Below, piece by piece: positions 18,871 to 28,559 of a DNA stretch of 50,000 nt (positions are counted from its first letter, which is position 1; each line of letters starts with the position of its first letter). Origin of the DNA: Symbiodinium natans (Eukaryota; Sar; Dinophyceae; Suessiales; Symbiodiniaceae); assembly GCA_905221605.1 (NCBI GenBank), contig CAJNDS010002557.1:107501-157500 (forward strand). Reading direction: 5' to 3'. The position numbers and the translations under genes were made by a program. A model generated the notes under the pieces. The model was not told the DNA's origin and searched no databases. It worked only from the letters and a program-made list of their open reading frames with translations.

Positions 18871-18990
18871 ATGGAGGGACGCCTAGAAGGGACCCTGATT
18901 TTTTCCCTATATATGCCCCTATACAGTCCCTATATACCTATGTAGCCCCTACATGAACCCCCAAGGTCCCTTACAAGGGTCCCTCCTCTA
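18871..18990 (+). mobile_element. Family-1 element, copy 3
   Basis: GGAGGGACGCCTAG at the left as in copy 1, TATACAGTCCCTATATACCTA in the core, and GGTCCCTTACAAGGGTCCCTCC at the right. Confidence 0.8.
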
Positions 18991-18999
18991 GTCCCTAAC

Positions 19000-19092
19000 G
19001 AGCCATTCCGCAAGGGCAGGTGCTGGAATAGCTGAAGGCACATTGCGAACCCAGCAGACGCTGTCGAAGGATCTGAAGATGAAGTCCACACA
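19000..19092 (-). CDS. Putative exon (strand uncertain)
   Basis: Minus reading D-C-C-V-D-F-I-F-R-S-F-D-S-V-C-W-V-R-N-V. The plus strand is also open (T-L-R-T-Q-Q-T-L-S-K-D-L-K-M-K-S), so the strand is not settled. Confidence 0.4.
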
Positions 19093-19224
19093 GCAATCCC
19101 TAGAACCTAAACTAAACCCTAAACCCGAAACCCTAAACCCTAAACCCTAAAGCCTAAACCCTAAACCCTAAAGCCTAAACCCTAAACCCCAAACCCCAAA
19201 CCCCAAACCCCAAACCCCAAACCT

Positions 19225-19295
19225 GCAAGGCACACCTCGGCATCCTCCTCTCCAGCTTTGGGGGCTGCCCTGTCGTTATCCTCCTCAGGGACACT
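19225..19295 (-). CDS. Putative exon, acidic
   Basis: Minus acceptor CCCTTAG, then S-V-P-E-E-D-N-D-R-A-A-P-K-A-G-E-E-D-A-E, ending at GGTTTGGGG (GT). Confidence 0.6.
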
Positions 19296-19434
19296 CTAAG
19301 GGTTTAGGGTTTAGGGTTTAGGGTTTAGGGTTTAGGGTTTAGAGCTTAGGGTTTAGGGTTTAGGGTTTAGGATTTAGGGTTTAGGGTTAGGGGTTAGGGT
19401 TTAGGGATGATGATTTAGGGTTTAGGGTTTATGG

Positions 19435-19598
19435 TTTATCTCAGGGTAGCTTTATGGGCCCCTTGTGTGGTCCCGAAACCTCCCTTAAAGGTTTCTGAAG
19501 TATGGGCCCTTGGGTTGTAGAGGGTTTATAGGGGGTATACAAGGGGTCCACTTTTTAAGGGCCAAAACTGAGGGATCATGTACCTACAACCCTAAACC
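19435..19598. mobile_element. Probable hairpin element, unclassified
   Basis: Contains GGGCCCCTTGTGTGG, AAACCTCCCTTAAAGGTTTC, GTATGGGCCCTTGGG and GTATACAAGGGGTCC as partial inverted repeats. It has no relative in this window. Confidence 0.4.
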
Positions 19599-19621
19599 CG
19601 AAACCCTAAAGCCTAAACCCT

Positions 19622-19696
19622 AAGAGCAGCGAGTCGTTGGTCCCCTGCTCGCGCTGGACATGCCATTACGGTGACAAAAAAAGGAGCATGGGAAGA
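19622..19696 (-). CDS. Putative exon
   Basis: Minus acceptor AGTTACAG, then S-S-H-A-P-F-F-V-T-V-M-A-C-P-A-R-A-G-D-Q. Confidence 0.5.
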
Positions 19697-19924
19697 CTGT
19701 AACTGAAGCCTCCAGCCACTATCCTACAACATCCTACCATCTTCAGGCCCTAAACCTCAAATCTCACCCTAAACCCTAAACCCTAAACCCTCATGAGCAG
19801 AAACTCCCTGGCTCAGTGGTTTAGGGCTTACGGAGCTCCGAATCATACAATACACCGGCTTCGAGTCAAGATGCCCATGTTTAAACCCTACAACCCTAAA
19901 ACCCTAAAACCCTAAAACCCTGAA

Positions 19925-20072
19925 CCGTGAACCCTAAACCCTAAACCCTAAACCCTAAACCCTAAACCCTAAACCCTAAACCCTAAACCCTAAACCCTAA
20001 ACCCTAAACCCTAAACCCTAAACCCTAAACCCTAAACCCTAAACCCTAAACCCTAAACCCTAAACCCTAAAC
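19925..20072 (-). repeat. Long perfect CCCTAAA array
   Basis: About 21 consecutive CCCTAAA units, preceded by CCCTAAAA octamers at 19895-19920. Confidence 0.95.
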
Positions 20073-20099
20073 CTAGCTTCTGTCATGATGAAACAGGGG

Positions 20100-20264
20100 T
20101 CATAGAGAAGCTGGGACAGTGTCAGCAATGCCCACTACCTCAACCCTAAACCCAGCAAACTCCTCGATGAAGTTCGGGCTTGTGGGGACTAAGGAGAGCT
20201 CCTGGTATTCGTGCTGCTGCGCTCGGGGGCCCGTTCCGTACCCCCGAGTGCTGCGGGCTCGGGC
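20100..20264 (-). CDS. Putative 55-codon exon including a telomere-like word
   Basis: Minus acceptor CCTTACGCAG, then A-R-A-R-S-T-R-G-Y-G, Q-Q-H-E-Y-Q-E-L-S-L-V-P-T-S-P and F-I-E-E-F-A-G-F-R-V-E-V-V-G, TGA at 20100-20102. The G-F-R-V part is encoded by GGGTTTAGGGTT, so one heptamer is read as coding. Confidence 0.65.
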   Translation of the reverse strand, partial: ARARSTRGYGTGPRAQQHEYQELSLVPTSPNFIEEFAGFRVEVVGIADTVPASL

Positions 20265-20713
20265 CTGCGTAAGGGGGGCAGAGGGCTGGTGTTGGTGTTC
20301 GAGGGGCTTGAAATGGGCTTAAGGCGTTTAGGTTGTGGATTTTATAGGGCTTAGACGGGTTAAGGGTCCTGCAGTTAGGGTTAAGGGTGCAAAGTTTATG
20401 TGGTTCGGGGTTCAGAGTTCAGGATTTAAGGTAGAGTTCAGGATTTAAGGTGTGAAGTTTGTGAGCTGTGGGGTCGGGCTTCAGGGCTTAGGCTTCAGGA
20501 GAAACGCGAGCAGCGAGCGTTTGTGGCCCTTATGGCTTACAGGAAGTCGGCTTGAGGTGCCTGGCTTAGGCTAGGGTTTCTTGGAGGGTTTCACAACCTC
20601 CGTGCTCTTGAGGCATACAAAGTCCATGGAAGTTTCCGAAAAGTCGGGATTTCTATACGAGGGATATCGTATCTCGGGGTTTAGGGTTTCGGGTTTACCT
20701 GTACTGCCTCTAC

Positions 20714-20766
20714 GTACTCGGAAACCCCCACATCGCCTGGCGTGCTTGCTCCTCGTATCTCTCCGC
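20714..20766 (-). CDS. Putative short exon with AG/GT edges
   Basis: Minus GGTGAG precedes A-E-R-Y-E-E-Q-A-R-Q-A-M-W-G-F-P-S, and GTAGAGG follows. Confidence 0.6.
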
Positions 20767-21065
20767 CTCACCGGGATGGCACGACTTCGGATAGAGGGGG
20801 TTTTAGGGCTTAGGGTTTAGGGCTCGGGTTTAGGGTTTCGGGTTTAGGGCTTTAAGGCTTTGGGAACACACGGGTTCCCGCATGCACATCCATGGGCGTC
20901 CGCTTGTGGGTCACTTTCCTTATCATGATTGCTTGTTGTGCTGGCGGCCCTTTGCAAACCATGTGAAGTAGGGTACATATTTCTTGCACCCCCAAAAGGA
21001 CACCCGGTATATACACTCACCAATATTGAAAAGGAACCTTATATACACTCACCAAGAACAGTAAA

Positions 21066-21197
21066 ATAAACCCTGCTTCATGTATGGCATGTGTTGCACA
21101 GCGACAAAGGTAGCACTTGCGCGAGTGCCGACGGAGCAGTCCTCAAAACCTTGAACATGTGCCCGGAACCCCCAAGTAGGCAGAAGAGGCGTCCCAA
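21066..21197 (-). CDS. Putative 44-codon exon
   Basis: Minus frame P-L-L-P-T-W-G-F-R-A-H-V-Q-G-F-E-D-C-S-V, then A-T-F-V-A-V-Q-H-M-P-Y-M-K-Q-G. The plus strand is open too, but less coding-like. Confidence 0.5.
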
Positions 21198-21221
21198 AGT
21201 AAACAAAAGGCTATACACAGA

Positions 21222-21318
21222 GAGAGAGAGAGAGAAAAAGAGAAAGAGAGAGAGAGAGAGAGATATATATATATATATACCATATATATATATGTATATA
21301 TATATATATGCATTGCTT
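21222..21318. repeat. (GA)n then (TA)n microsatellite
   Basis: A GA run at 21222-21262 passes directly into TATATA. Upstream, TATATACACTCACCAA is duplicated exactly at 21008-21023 and 21040-21055. Confidence 0.9.
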
Positions 21319-21435
21319 TGTTACGGCATTGTAAGATAGTGTGTGTATACATGTGTATATACATATAGACTATCTATTTTCTAGAAAATGAAGTATTAAT
21401 TTATGTATGTATTTATGAATCTATATATTTATCAT

Positions 21436-21557
21436 CACTAAACTTGATCCTGTGTCTCCATCGTGGCCCGGCGCAACTCCCCTGCTCAGGCCCAGAGCCT
21501 CGCGGATGAAGCCTTGATGATCAGCATTCGTGGCCTGCCGTTGCACAGCCTGCCCCC
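21436..21557 (-). CDS. Putative 40-codon exon
   Basis: Minus frame Q-A-V-Q-R-Q-A-T-N-A-D-H-Q-G-F-I-R-E-A-L then G-L-S-R-G-V-A-P-G-H-D. Confidence 0.6.
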
Positions 21558-21565
21558 TTTACAAG

Positions 21566-21802
21566 GGTTTAGGGTTTAGGGGTTTAGGGTTTAGGGGTTT
21601 AGGGGTTTAGGGGTTTAGGGGCTTAGGGGCTTAGGGGCTTAGGGGTTTAGGGGTTTAGGGGTTTAGGGGTTTTTAGGGGTTTTTAGGGGTTTAGGGTTTA
21701 GGGTTTAGGGGTTTAGGGGTTTAGGGGTTTAGGGGTTTAGGGGTTTAGGGGTTTAGGGGTTTAGGGGTTTAGGGGTTTAGGGGTTTAGGGGTTTAGGGTT
21801 AA
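21566..21802 (+). repeat. TTTAGGGG octamer array
   Basis: About 28 octamers including three GCTTAGGGG and two TTTTTAGGGG variants. It is bounded on the left by a short TTTAGGG stretch. Confidence 0.95.
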
Positions 21803-22109
21803 GCAAAACCCCCAAAACGCAAACTCTAAAGCCACAAGCCGGAGACCTGAACCCCCGAAGTCCGATGAACAAGCCCCCAAAGCCTTGAAACCCTGTGGCA
21901 CACAAGAGACCCTAGCACAACCCACCCCTAGAGTATAAGAAACCCTAAACCCTAAACCCTAAACACATATTAAAGCTAAAGAATCACACGCAAAGTCGAT
22001 TTGTGGCCTCCGCTGCCCGCAGGCGCATCTCCCTGGCCTGCACAGGGTTTAGGGTTTAGGGTTTAGGGTTTAGGGTTTAGGGTTTAGGGTTTAGGGTTTA
22101 GGGTTTGAT

Positions 22110-22225
22110 TACTTGGAGGTTCATAGGTACTTACAAGTAGGGCTGGTGAGAAGGGTAACTCTGGTTGTAGCATGTTGTAGCCTTACTTGGGGGACGTATA
22201 ACCTACTTAGAAGTACCCATGAACC
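22110..22225. mobile_element. Family-3 element with terminal inverted repeats
   Basis: Left end TTGGAGGTTCATAGGTACTTACAAGTAGG pairs with right end CCTACTTAGAAGTACCCATGAACCTTCAAG. It is inserted at the edge of a TTTAGGG array. Confidence 0.75.
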
Positions 22226-22347
22226 TTCAAGAGGGTTTTGGGACTGAGGGTGTTGGTCTAGGGCTTTTCGTTAAGGGGCTAGGTTTTAGGGTTTGGGTTT
22301 TGGTGCGTAGGGCTTAGGGTTTTAGGGTGTAGGTTTGATAGGGTTTT

Positions 22348-22518
22348 CTAATGCGACATTGCACACGATTCATAAGTAGCTTGGGTGTTGATCGAGATTG
22401 CTGCTTTTCTCTTGTACTCACTATGCCAAAATGGCGGCTCCAAGGCTTCATGAGGCCAATCGGGTTTCTGGCATTTTTTCTCCATGGGAACGAGACGAAA
22501 GTAAAACGTTTCAAAATC
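22348..22518 (-). CDS. Putative 57-codon exon
   Basis: Minus acceptor AAACTGCAG, then D-F-E-T-F-Y-F-R-L-V-P-M-E-K-K-C-Q-K-P-D, H-E-A-L-E-P-P-F-W-H-S-E-Y-K-R-K and a TAG at 22348-22350. An internal GTGAGTACAAG could shorten it. Family unknown. Confidence 0.6.
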   Translation of the reverse strand, partial: DFETFYFRLVPMEKKCQKPDWPHEALEPPFWHSEYKRKAAISINTQATYESCAMSH

Positions 22519-22550
22519 CTGCAGTTTTCTTCTAAAGAACGCGATAATGT

Positions 22551-22718
22551 CTAGTAGTGCGCAGAACCGAAGAAACGCACGCGGAGCGGTTTTGGAGGTT
22601 TAGGTTGCGGTCTTAAGGTTTCCCAACAACTAACCCTGACTGCCGAAGTAACCCAAATAAGAGTAGAGGGTTGAAGTCGCGGGATGTGGATGAGTATGGC
22701 ATGCATACATGAAACCTT
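22551..22718 (-). CDS. Putative 56-codon exon
   Basis: Minus acceptor TTCGCACAG, then K-V-S-C-M-H-A-I-L-I-H-I-P-R-L-Q-P-S-T-L and a basic, proline-rich tail (P-K-P-P-K-P-L-R-V-R). TAG at 22551-22553. Confidence 0.55.
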   Translation of the reverse strand, partial: KVSCMHAILIHIPRLQPSTLIWVTSAVRVSCWETLRPQPKPPKPLRVRFFGSAHY

Positions 22719-22737
22719 CTGTGCGAACCACCCTTAT

Positions 22738-22823
22738 ACCTAGCAAAGAAGCAGACTCCAGAACAAGTCCATCAGCCTCAACAGCAACTCACAAGAAGCC
22801 CTCTCACACTCAACTAGTTCCAA
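22738..22823 (-). CDS. Putative exon abutting a TTTAG acceptor
   Basis: Minus frame L-E-L-V-E-C-E-R-A-S-C-E-L-L-L-R-L-M-D-L, followed by TAGGTATAAGG. The small island 22844-22870 just upstream reads T-L-N-A-V-G-S-I-T-G-G-S then TGA. Confidence 0.5.
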
Positions 22824-22971
22824 CCCTAAACGTTCAGGAGCCGCCAGTGATGCTCCCCACCGCGTTGAGGGTGGTTTAGGGTTTAGGGTTTAGGGTTTAG
22901 GGTTTAGGGCTTAGGGCTTAGGGTTTAGGGTTTAGGGTTTAGGGTTTAGGGTTCAGGGTTCAGGGTTTAGG

Positions 22972-23056
22972 GATCCAGGGTGGCCTTGTCTGCCAGCATC
23001 TTTGCCTCGCGCGCGGCATTTTGGCACTCCTGGGGCCAAAGCTTCTGACAGCCGAT
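22972..23056 (-). CDS. Putative exon, helical
   Basis: Minus frame C-Q-K-L-W-P-Q-E-C-Q-N-A-A-R-E-A-K-M-L-A is open between arrays. Confidence 0.65.
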
Positions 23057-23473
23057 CGTTTAGGGTTTAGGGTTCAGGCTTAAATTTAAACCAAATTGAG
23101 GGTTTAGGGTTTAGGGTTTAGGGTTTAGGGTTTAGGGTTTAGGACGGGTCCACGCCGTTTTAAAGCCCATCCCTGCAAGATTCAGGGTTTAGGGTTTAGG
23201 GTTTAGGGTTTAGGGTTTAGGGTTTAGGGTTTAGGGTTTAGGGTTTGAGGCTAAACGGGGAAGTAGGTGCCCGGCAAAAAAAACCGTGTGATGCGATACT
23301 CAATGCACAAAATGCGGTGGGCTCTGGGATCGCAAGGTACCCTAAACCCTAAACCCTAAACCCTTAACCCTAAACCCTAAAACCCTAAACCCTAAACCCA
23401 CCCAGGCAACAGCAACAACTCATTCGGGGTGAGCCTGCTGCTCCCGCGCCGCAGTTTCCTTGCACGCGCGCAG

Positions 23474-23612
23474 TTAAGGGTTTCCAGGGTTTCCAGGGTT
23501 TCCAGGGTTTCCAGGGTTTCCAGGGTTTCCAGGGTTTCCAGGGTTTCCAGGGTTTCCAGGGTTTAGGGTTTAGGGTTTAGGGTTTAGGGTTTAGGGTTTA
23601 GGGTTTAGGGTT
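23474..23612 (+). repeat. (GGGTTTCCA)n switching to (TTTAGGG)n
   Basis: About nine GGGTTTCCA nonamers change abruptly into about eight TTTAGGG heptamers at 23560. The nonamer keeps GGGTTT and replaces the rest of the unit. Confidence 0.95.
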
Positions 23613-23785
23613 CCTGAAACCCAGAACCAGGACCACGCTCTGAGAGAAGCTGTCCACACCTTGAGTCTCCAACAGGAGCACAAGGCACGAGTTCCAGAAA
23701 GCATTCGCATCTGTGCCCTTGAAGGGCAGCAACACCCCGCAAGCCCCGGCAATCCTACAGCCCATGTACATCCTGTACTCCCTAT
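23611..23785 (-). CDS. Putative 56-codon exon
   Basis: Minus frame D-R-E-Y-R-M-Y-M-G-C-R-I-A-G-A-C-G-V-L-L, T-D-A-N-A-F-W-N-S-C-L-V-L-L-L-E-T and Q-S-V-V-L-V-L. Mixed hydrophobic and charged with good third-position GC. Family unknown. Confidence 0.6.
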
Positions 23786-23957
23786 CTCATTCCCAATCAT
23801 TGCGCCCTCTACCTATGAGCACTATGAGCCCTATAAGCCGTAAACCCCTCAACCCTAACCCTAAACCCTAAACCCTAACCCTAAACCCTAAACCCCCTAA
23901 ACCTAAATCCTAAACCCCGAACCTCAACTCCCACACGCCCACTGACACTTCTGGCTG

Positions 23958-24014
23958 CTAAGCCACCCGAACCTGGCGCTTCCGTTCTCGCTCCTTCTCC
24001 GCCTCATATCGGTG
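23958..24014 (-). CDS. Putative exon, highly charged
   Basis: Minus frame R-Y-E-A-E-K-E-R-E-R-K-R-Q is followed by GTTCGG, and TAG comes six codons later. Confidence 0.6.
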   Translation of the reverse strand, partial: HRYEAEKERERKRQVRVA

Positions 24015-24646
24015 GGATTTAAGGTTCAGGGTTCAGGGTTTAGGGCTTCAGGGTTTAGGGTTTAGGGTTTAGGGTCGTAAAGTTTAGGGCATTTTGGCGC
24101 GTGTACGTCCCTGCATACCTCAGCCCTAAACCCTAAGCCCTACACCCTACATGCTAAACCCTGAACCCTAGAAGCCCTTAACCCAGAATGCCTATTTAGG
24201 GCTAGGGGTTAGGGGTTTGGCTTTTCGGGTTTAGGCACACAACAAGGGGGTGCAGCGGGGGCTGCAACAGAGTGAATTTGTCCCGCCTGCCCACCCTGGG
24301 TTTAGGGTTTAGGGTTTAGGGCATTGTCCAATGGGACCGAAGAGAAGGGAAGCTCCATCCACATCGGCCGGATGCGTCCGAGAAAAAGAAATCGGAGCAA
24401 CACTTCTGCGTCAGAGGTTGCATGCAAGTCAATGCCTGCTACAGTCTACACGTGCGGAGGGCGCTCTCGCCCTCTTTCTCGCCCTGCGCACGAAACCCCC
24501 CGCCCCCCAACCATAAGACCCACAAAAGCCCTAAACCCTAAACCCTAAACCCTAAACCCTAAACCCTAAACCCTAAACCCTGAACCCTAAAACCCTAAAC
24601 CCTAAACCCCAAACCCTAAACACTAAAACCCTGAACCCTACGGGTG

Positions 24647-24712
24647 CTCCAGCCTCGAGCTCGCGCTGCTGCGCTTCGCGGCTCTTGCGAGCCTTTTGCA
24701 GGGGATAAAGGT
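24647..24712 (-). CDS. Putative exon, coiled-coil-like
   Basis: Minus frame L-Q-K-A-R-K-S-R-E-A-Q-Q-R-E-L-E-A-G-A-P, then GTAGGG as donor at the array edge. Confidence 0.65.
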
Positions 24713-24957
24713 TCAGGGCTCATAGGGCCTATGAGGGTTTAGGGTTTAGGGTTTAGGGTTTAGGGTTTAGGGGTTAGGGGTTAGGATTTAAGGTTTAAGG
24801 GTTAGGGGTTAGGGTTTACAGGGGTGGTTTTAACGCGAGCCATTTAAGGGCTTTGAGGCAAGGAGCAGATGAACCGACGGGGTCAGTTTGGGGCGTGGTT
24901 GTGGTGGTGACAGTATGTGAGTCGCATGTCACGACCGATTCCTACGCCGCAGACATC

Positions 24958-25037
24958 TGGGGGTTTACGAAAATAGGGGACGGATTCCCTTATAATGAGG
25001 ACCCCCATAAGGTACCCCTAAGAGGAATCAAGGAGCA
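24958..25037. mobile_element. Family-4 element, copy 2
   Basis: Begins GGGGGTTTACGAAAATAGGGGA, shares GGATTCCCTTATAA and ATAAGGTACCCCTAAG, and ends in an imperfect inverted repeat. Confidence 0.7.
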
Positions 25038-25384
25038 CAGGAGTTGCAGTCCGTCAAAGACCATGAAAGCTGCTCAAAGCCCTTTTGAAACGGCCTCCTG
25101 CTCAATCTCCGCGGAGGCAGAGGGCAGCATCGGCAGCCTGCCACAAGAGAGAAGGAGGGGGGGGGGGGTGTTAGGGTTTAGGGTTTAGGGTTTAGGGTTT
25201 AGGGTTTAGGGTTTAGGGTTTAGGGTTTAGGGTTTAGGGTTTAGGGTTTAGGGTTTAGGGTTTAGGGGTCTAGGGTTGGGGGGGGTGCAAGCTTGGAACC
25301 ACGACCTGGGCTAGATGGTTGTGGATGCTGTGGGGGGCAGGCCTAGTGCTTCAGAGCTTCAGAGATCCGGGGTCGGCCTCCGAA

Positions 25385-25492
25385 ACCCTAAACCCTAAAC
25401 CCTAAACCCTAAACCCTAAACCCTAAACCCTAAACCCTAAACCCTAAACCCTAAACCCTAAACCCTAAACCCTAAACCCTAAACCCTAACCC
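25385..25492 (-). repeat. Perfect CCCTAAA array
   Basis: About 15 perfect units. It faces the TTTAGGG array at 25170-25265 across a 120-bp island, making a large inverted pair. Confidence 0.95.
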
Positions 25493-25594
25493 TCAACTCT
25501 GAACCGATTCAGGCTTCGCACGATCGCGTGGCCCTTCCAGTCTCGATTGAGGCTTGCTGGCCCTGCTTTGTTTCGGGGTTTTGGGGCTTAGGGT

Positions 25595-25735
25595 TTACAA
25601 ACCCTAAAGCCTGGGTTTAGGGTGGCTGAAAACCAATCGTTAGGGTTTAGCATCTTGGTTTGTGGTTTATCGGGCTTGGGGTCTGTATATGCACCAGCAC
25701 TCCCAGCGTTTTCACTCTGGCCCGCGTGGTTCATG
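25595..25735 (-). CDS. Putative 46-codon exon reading through heptamer words
   Basis: Minus frame M-N-H-A-G-Q-S-E-N-A-G-S-A-G-A-Y-T-D-P-K, then L-N-P-N-D-W-F-S-A-T-L-N-P-G-F-R-V-C. The L-N-P and G-F-R-V segments are isolated CCCTAAA-like words. Confidence 0.5.
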
Positions 25736-25974
25736 GTGGGCTTAGGGCTGAGGGCCTGAGGGTTTAAGGTTTAGGGTTTAGAGTTTAGGGGTTTAGGGTT
25801 TAGGGTTTAGAGTTCAGCATCTCATGTCCAAGCCTTCACTAGTCAAGCAGCTTGTCAAGCGTTGGAAAAAAACCCCACCCACCCAAGAAACCCATAACAT
25901 TGAGAAAATACAAAGTTCATTCAATACATTTTCAGTAGGCTTATGGCTCAAAAGTCCGCCCAAAACCTAAAATC

Positions 25975-26965
25975 TAACTTTTTGGAAGCAAACTTTCCCT
26001 CTTAAGGGGGGTCGGAGTTGGAGGAAGCTCGGTTTGGAGTCAAAAATCCAGAAAACGAGAGGCCACCCAGAACCGTCGACTTCACTACTAAAAAATCGCA
26101 TTTTTAATTGGGACCCGGGCCGATCCTGGGGTCCCCCCTCATTTGGGGTGTTTTTGGAAGCAAACTTTCCCTCTCAAGGAGGGGTCAGAGTTTGAGGCCA
26201 CGGGGGGTCTCCAAGACGATTTTGCCTTTAAAATTGAAAAACACGACCCCCCTTGACCAAAACTAGGCTGAAAAGGTCGCAGGGGTGGCCCGTCATCAGA
26301 ATTGAGGGTTAAAAACCCTGAAACACCCTGAAAAACATTGGAAAAACTTAAAAAACAGGGAAAAACTTTGAAAAACCTTGACAGAACGTGACATCCTGAA
26401 GCCGTGAAGCTTGGTTTTGGTCAAAATTCCAGGGCCCCCCCGGATGGAAAAAAACCATTTGCCCACGAAGGGGGTCAGGGAAGGGGGTCAGGGTTTAGGG
26501 CCCCCCCGGGTGGAAAAAAAACATTTGGTCACGAAGGGGGTCAGGGTTTAGGGCCCCTCCGGGTGGAAAAAAACCATTTGGTCACGAAGGGGGTCAGGGT
26601 TTAGAGCCCCCCCGGGTGGAAAAAAACCATTTGGTCACGAAGGGGGTCAGGGTTTAGGGCCCCCCCGGGTGGAAAAAAACCATTTGGTCACGAAGGGGGT
26701 CAGGGTTTAGGGCCCCCCCGGGTGGAAAAAAACCATTTGGTCACGAAGGGGGTCAGGGTTTAGGGCCCCCCCGGGTGGAAAAAAACCATTTGGTCACGAA
26801 GGGGGTCAGGGTTTAGGGCCCAAAGGCTCGGTTTTGATCAAAAATACAGAAAACGAGAGCCCACCCAGAAGCGTCGATTTCAGTACTAAAAAATCGCATT
26901 TTGAACTGGGACCCGGGCCGATCCTGGGGTTACCCTCATTTGGGGTGTTTTTGGAGGCACGGCCC
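25975..26965 (+). repeat. Dispersed duplicate flanking the minisatellite
   Basis: A segment with AAAACGAGAGnCCACCCAGAA, ACTAAAAAATCGCATTTT and GGGACCCGGGCCGATCCTGGGGT occurs at about 26045-26150 and again at 26848-26950. TTTTTGGAAGCAAACTTTCCCTCT occurs at 25980 and 26150. The minisatellite lies between the two copies. Confidence 0.9.
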
Positions 26966-27045
26966 AGGAAAAAAACCATTTGGTCACGAAGGGGGTCAGG
27001 GTTTAGGGCCCAGAAAAAAAAACCACATGGTCACGAAGGTCATTA
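26425..27045 (+). repeat. 53-54 bp minisatellite containing a telomere-like word
   Basis: At least seven head-to-tail units of the form CCCCCCCGGGTGGAAAAAAACCATTTGGTCACGAAGGGGGTCAGGGTTTAGGG run from about 26430 to 26820. Partial units return at 26970-27040 after an unrelated insert. Every unit ends in GGGTTTAGGG. Confidence 0.95.
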
Positions 27046-27442
27046 GGGTTTAAATATACATAGTAAGAGAGGGTTTAGGGTTTAGGGTTTAGGGTTTAGG
27101 GTTTAGGGTTTAGGGTTTAGGGTTTAGGGTTTAGGGTTTAGGGTTTAGGGTTTAGGGTTTAGGGTTTCGGGTTTAGGGGCGGGGGGGGTGGGTCTAGCAT
27201 GCGCCCCGCACCTTTCCAAAGGCACCGCCGCTTGCTGAGCAGCGGCCTGCATCAGCAAGCACACCACGAACCCTGAATCCTAAACGCCCGAAACTCATCC
27301 AAATCCTATATACCACCTAGACCTCTGAACCCAAAAACCGTAAACAATAAACCCTAACCCCTAAACCCTAAGCTCTGAACCCTAAACCCTGAACCCTGAA
27401 TCCTAAACCCTAAACCCTAAACCCTAAACCCTAAACCCTCTG

Positions 27443-27527
27443 GTGATTGTAGCTCATGCTTGCAGGCACCCGTGCCACCTGCATGCCATCGGGCGCCCGT
27501 TTGGCCTTGAAGGCCTGCATGGGGGGT
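27443..27527 (-). CDS. Putative exon, basic
   Basis: Minus frame M-Q-A-F-K-A-K-R-A-P-D-G-M-Q-V-A-R-V-P-A, open from array to array. Confidence 0.6.
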
Positions 27528-28074
27528 TTAGGGTTTAGGGTTTAGGGTTGAGGGTTGAGGGTTGAGGGTTGAGGGTTTAGGGTTTAGGGTTTAGGGTTTA
27601 GGGTTTAGGGTTGAGGGCGTTTCTTTACTTTAGGGTTTTAGGGTTTTAGGGTTTTAGGGTTTAGGGTTTAGGGTTTAGGGATTGGGGTTTAGGGTGTAGG
27701 GTTTAGGGTTTAGGCTTAGGTTTAGGGTTTAGGGCTGAGGGTTTAAGATTTAGGGTTTATGGTTTAGGGTTGTTACGGTTTTAGGAGCAAGCGCAACAAT
27801 TCTCGCCATATGTTAAGAACCCCAAATTTTTTGCAGGTACCCCAAGAATCCGATACGGCACATTGTTACAATCACATACAACATGTAGGTTTGGGATTGT
27901 TAAGGTAGGCCCCATGTGATGATAGCATAAACGGCCCCAATTTAGAGAACGCACCATATATTTATCTATTTATTTTATACAACCACATGCATATATTGAC
28001 AGCAGATTTCTTCACTCGACATCGCATCCCGGTAACCGTCAGGCGGGGGGGGGGGGGGGTAAGCATAAAAATAA

Positions 28075-28300
28075 AAATATATGTATGTATATATATATAT
28101 ACACACGCTACAGTATCTTTAAGAGTTCCGAGGCCCTTATCCCTAAACCCTAAACCCTAGATAACATACATACCTATGACCGACAAAGAACTCTAAAAGA
28201 CACTATACCCACATATATATATATATATACATATATACAGATATACATATATATATATATACACATATGAATACATAATATATATATATATACATATGTA
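28075..28300. repeat. (TA)n-rich tract
   Basis: Several TATATA runs separated by short CA-rich spacers. I see no gene here. Confidence 0.85.
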
Positions 28301-28559
28301 TACAATTTGTTACTCAACTAGATCCTTCCGCTCAGTGCCTCCATGGCACCCGCCCAAGCCGAATCCTCGCAGTGGTGCTGGGCTCTTCGGGGCGCGTGGG
28401 GCTTTAGGGTTTAGGGTTTAGGGTGTAGGGTGCAAGGCTTAGGGTTTAGGGTTTAGGGGTTTAGGGTTTAGGGTTTAAGGTTTAGGGTTTAGGGTCCGCC
28501 GACCCTGGCGGCGTGTTGGATGGGAAAAGGAGGTGAAAACCTCCCTCTTTCCCTCCTCA

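Noticed and set aside
22430-22445. Relic of the dinoflagellate spliced leader (GCCATTTTGGC on minus; TTTTGGCTCA near 33760 on plus)
   Set aside because: Only 10-11 bases match the 22-nt leader, the first match lies inside a candidate exon, and the two are on opposite strands. Chance is a sufficient explanation.
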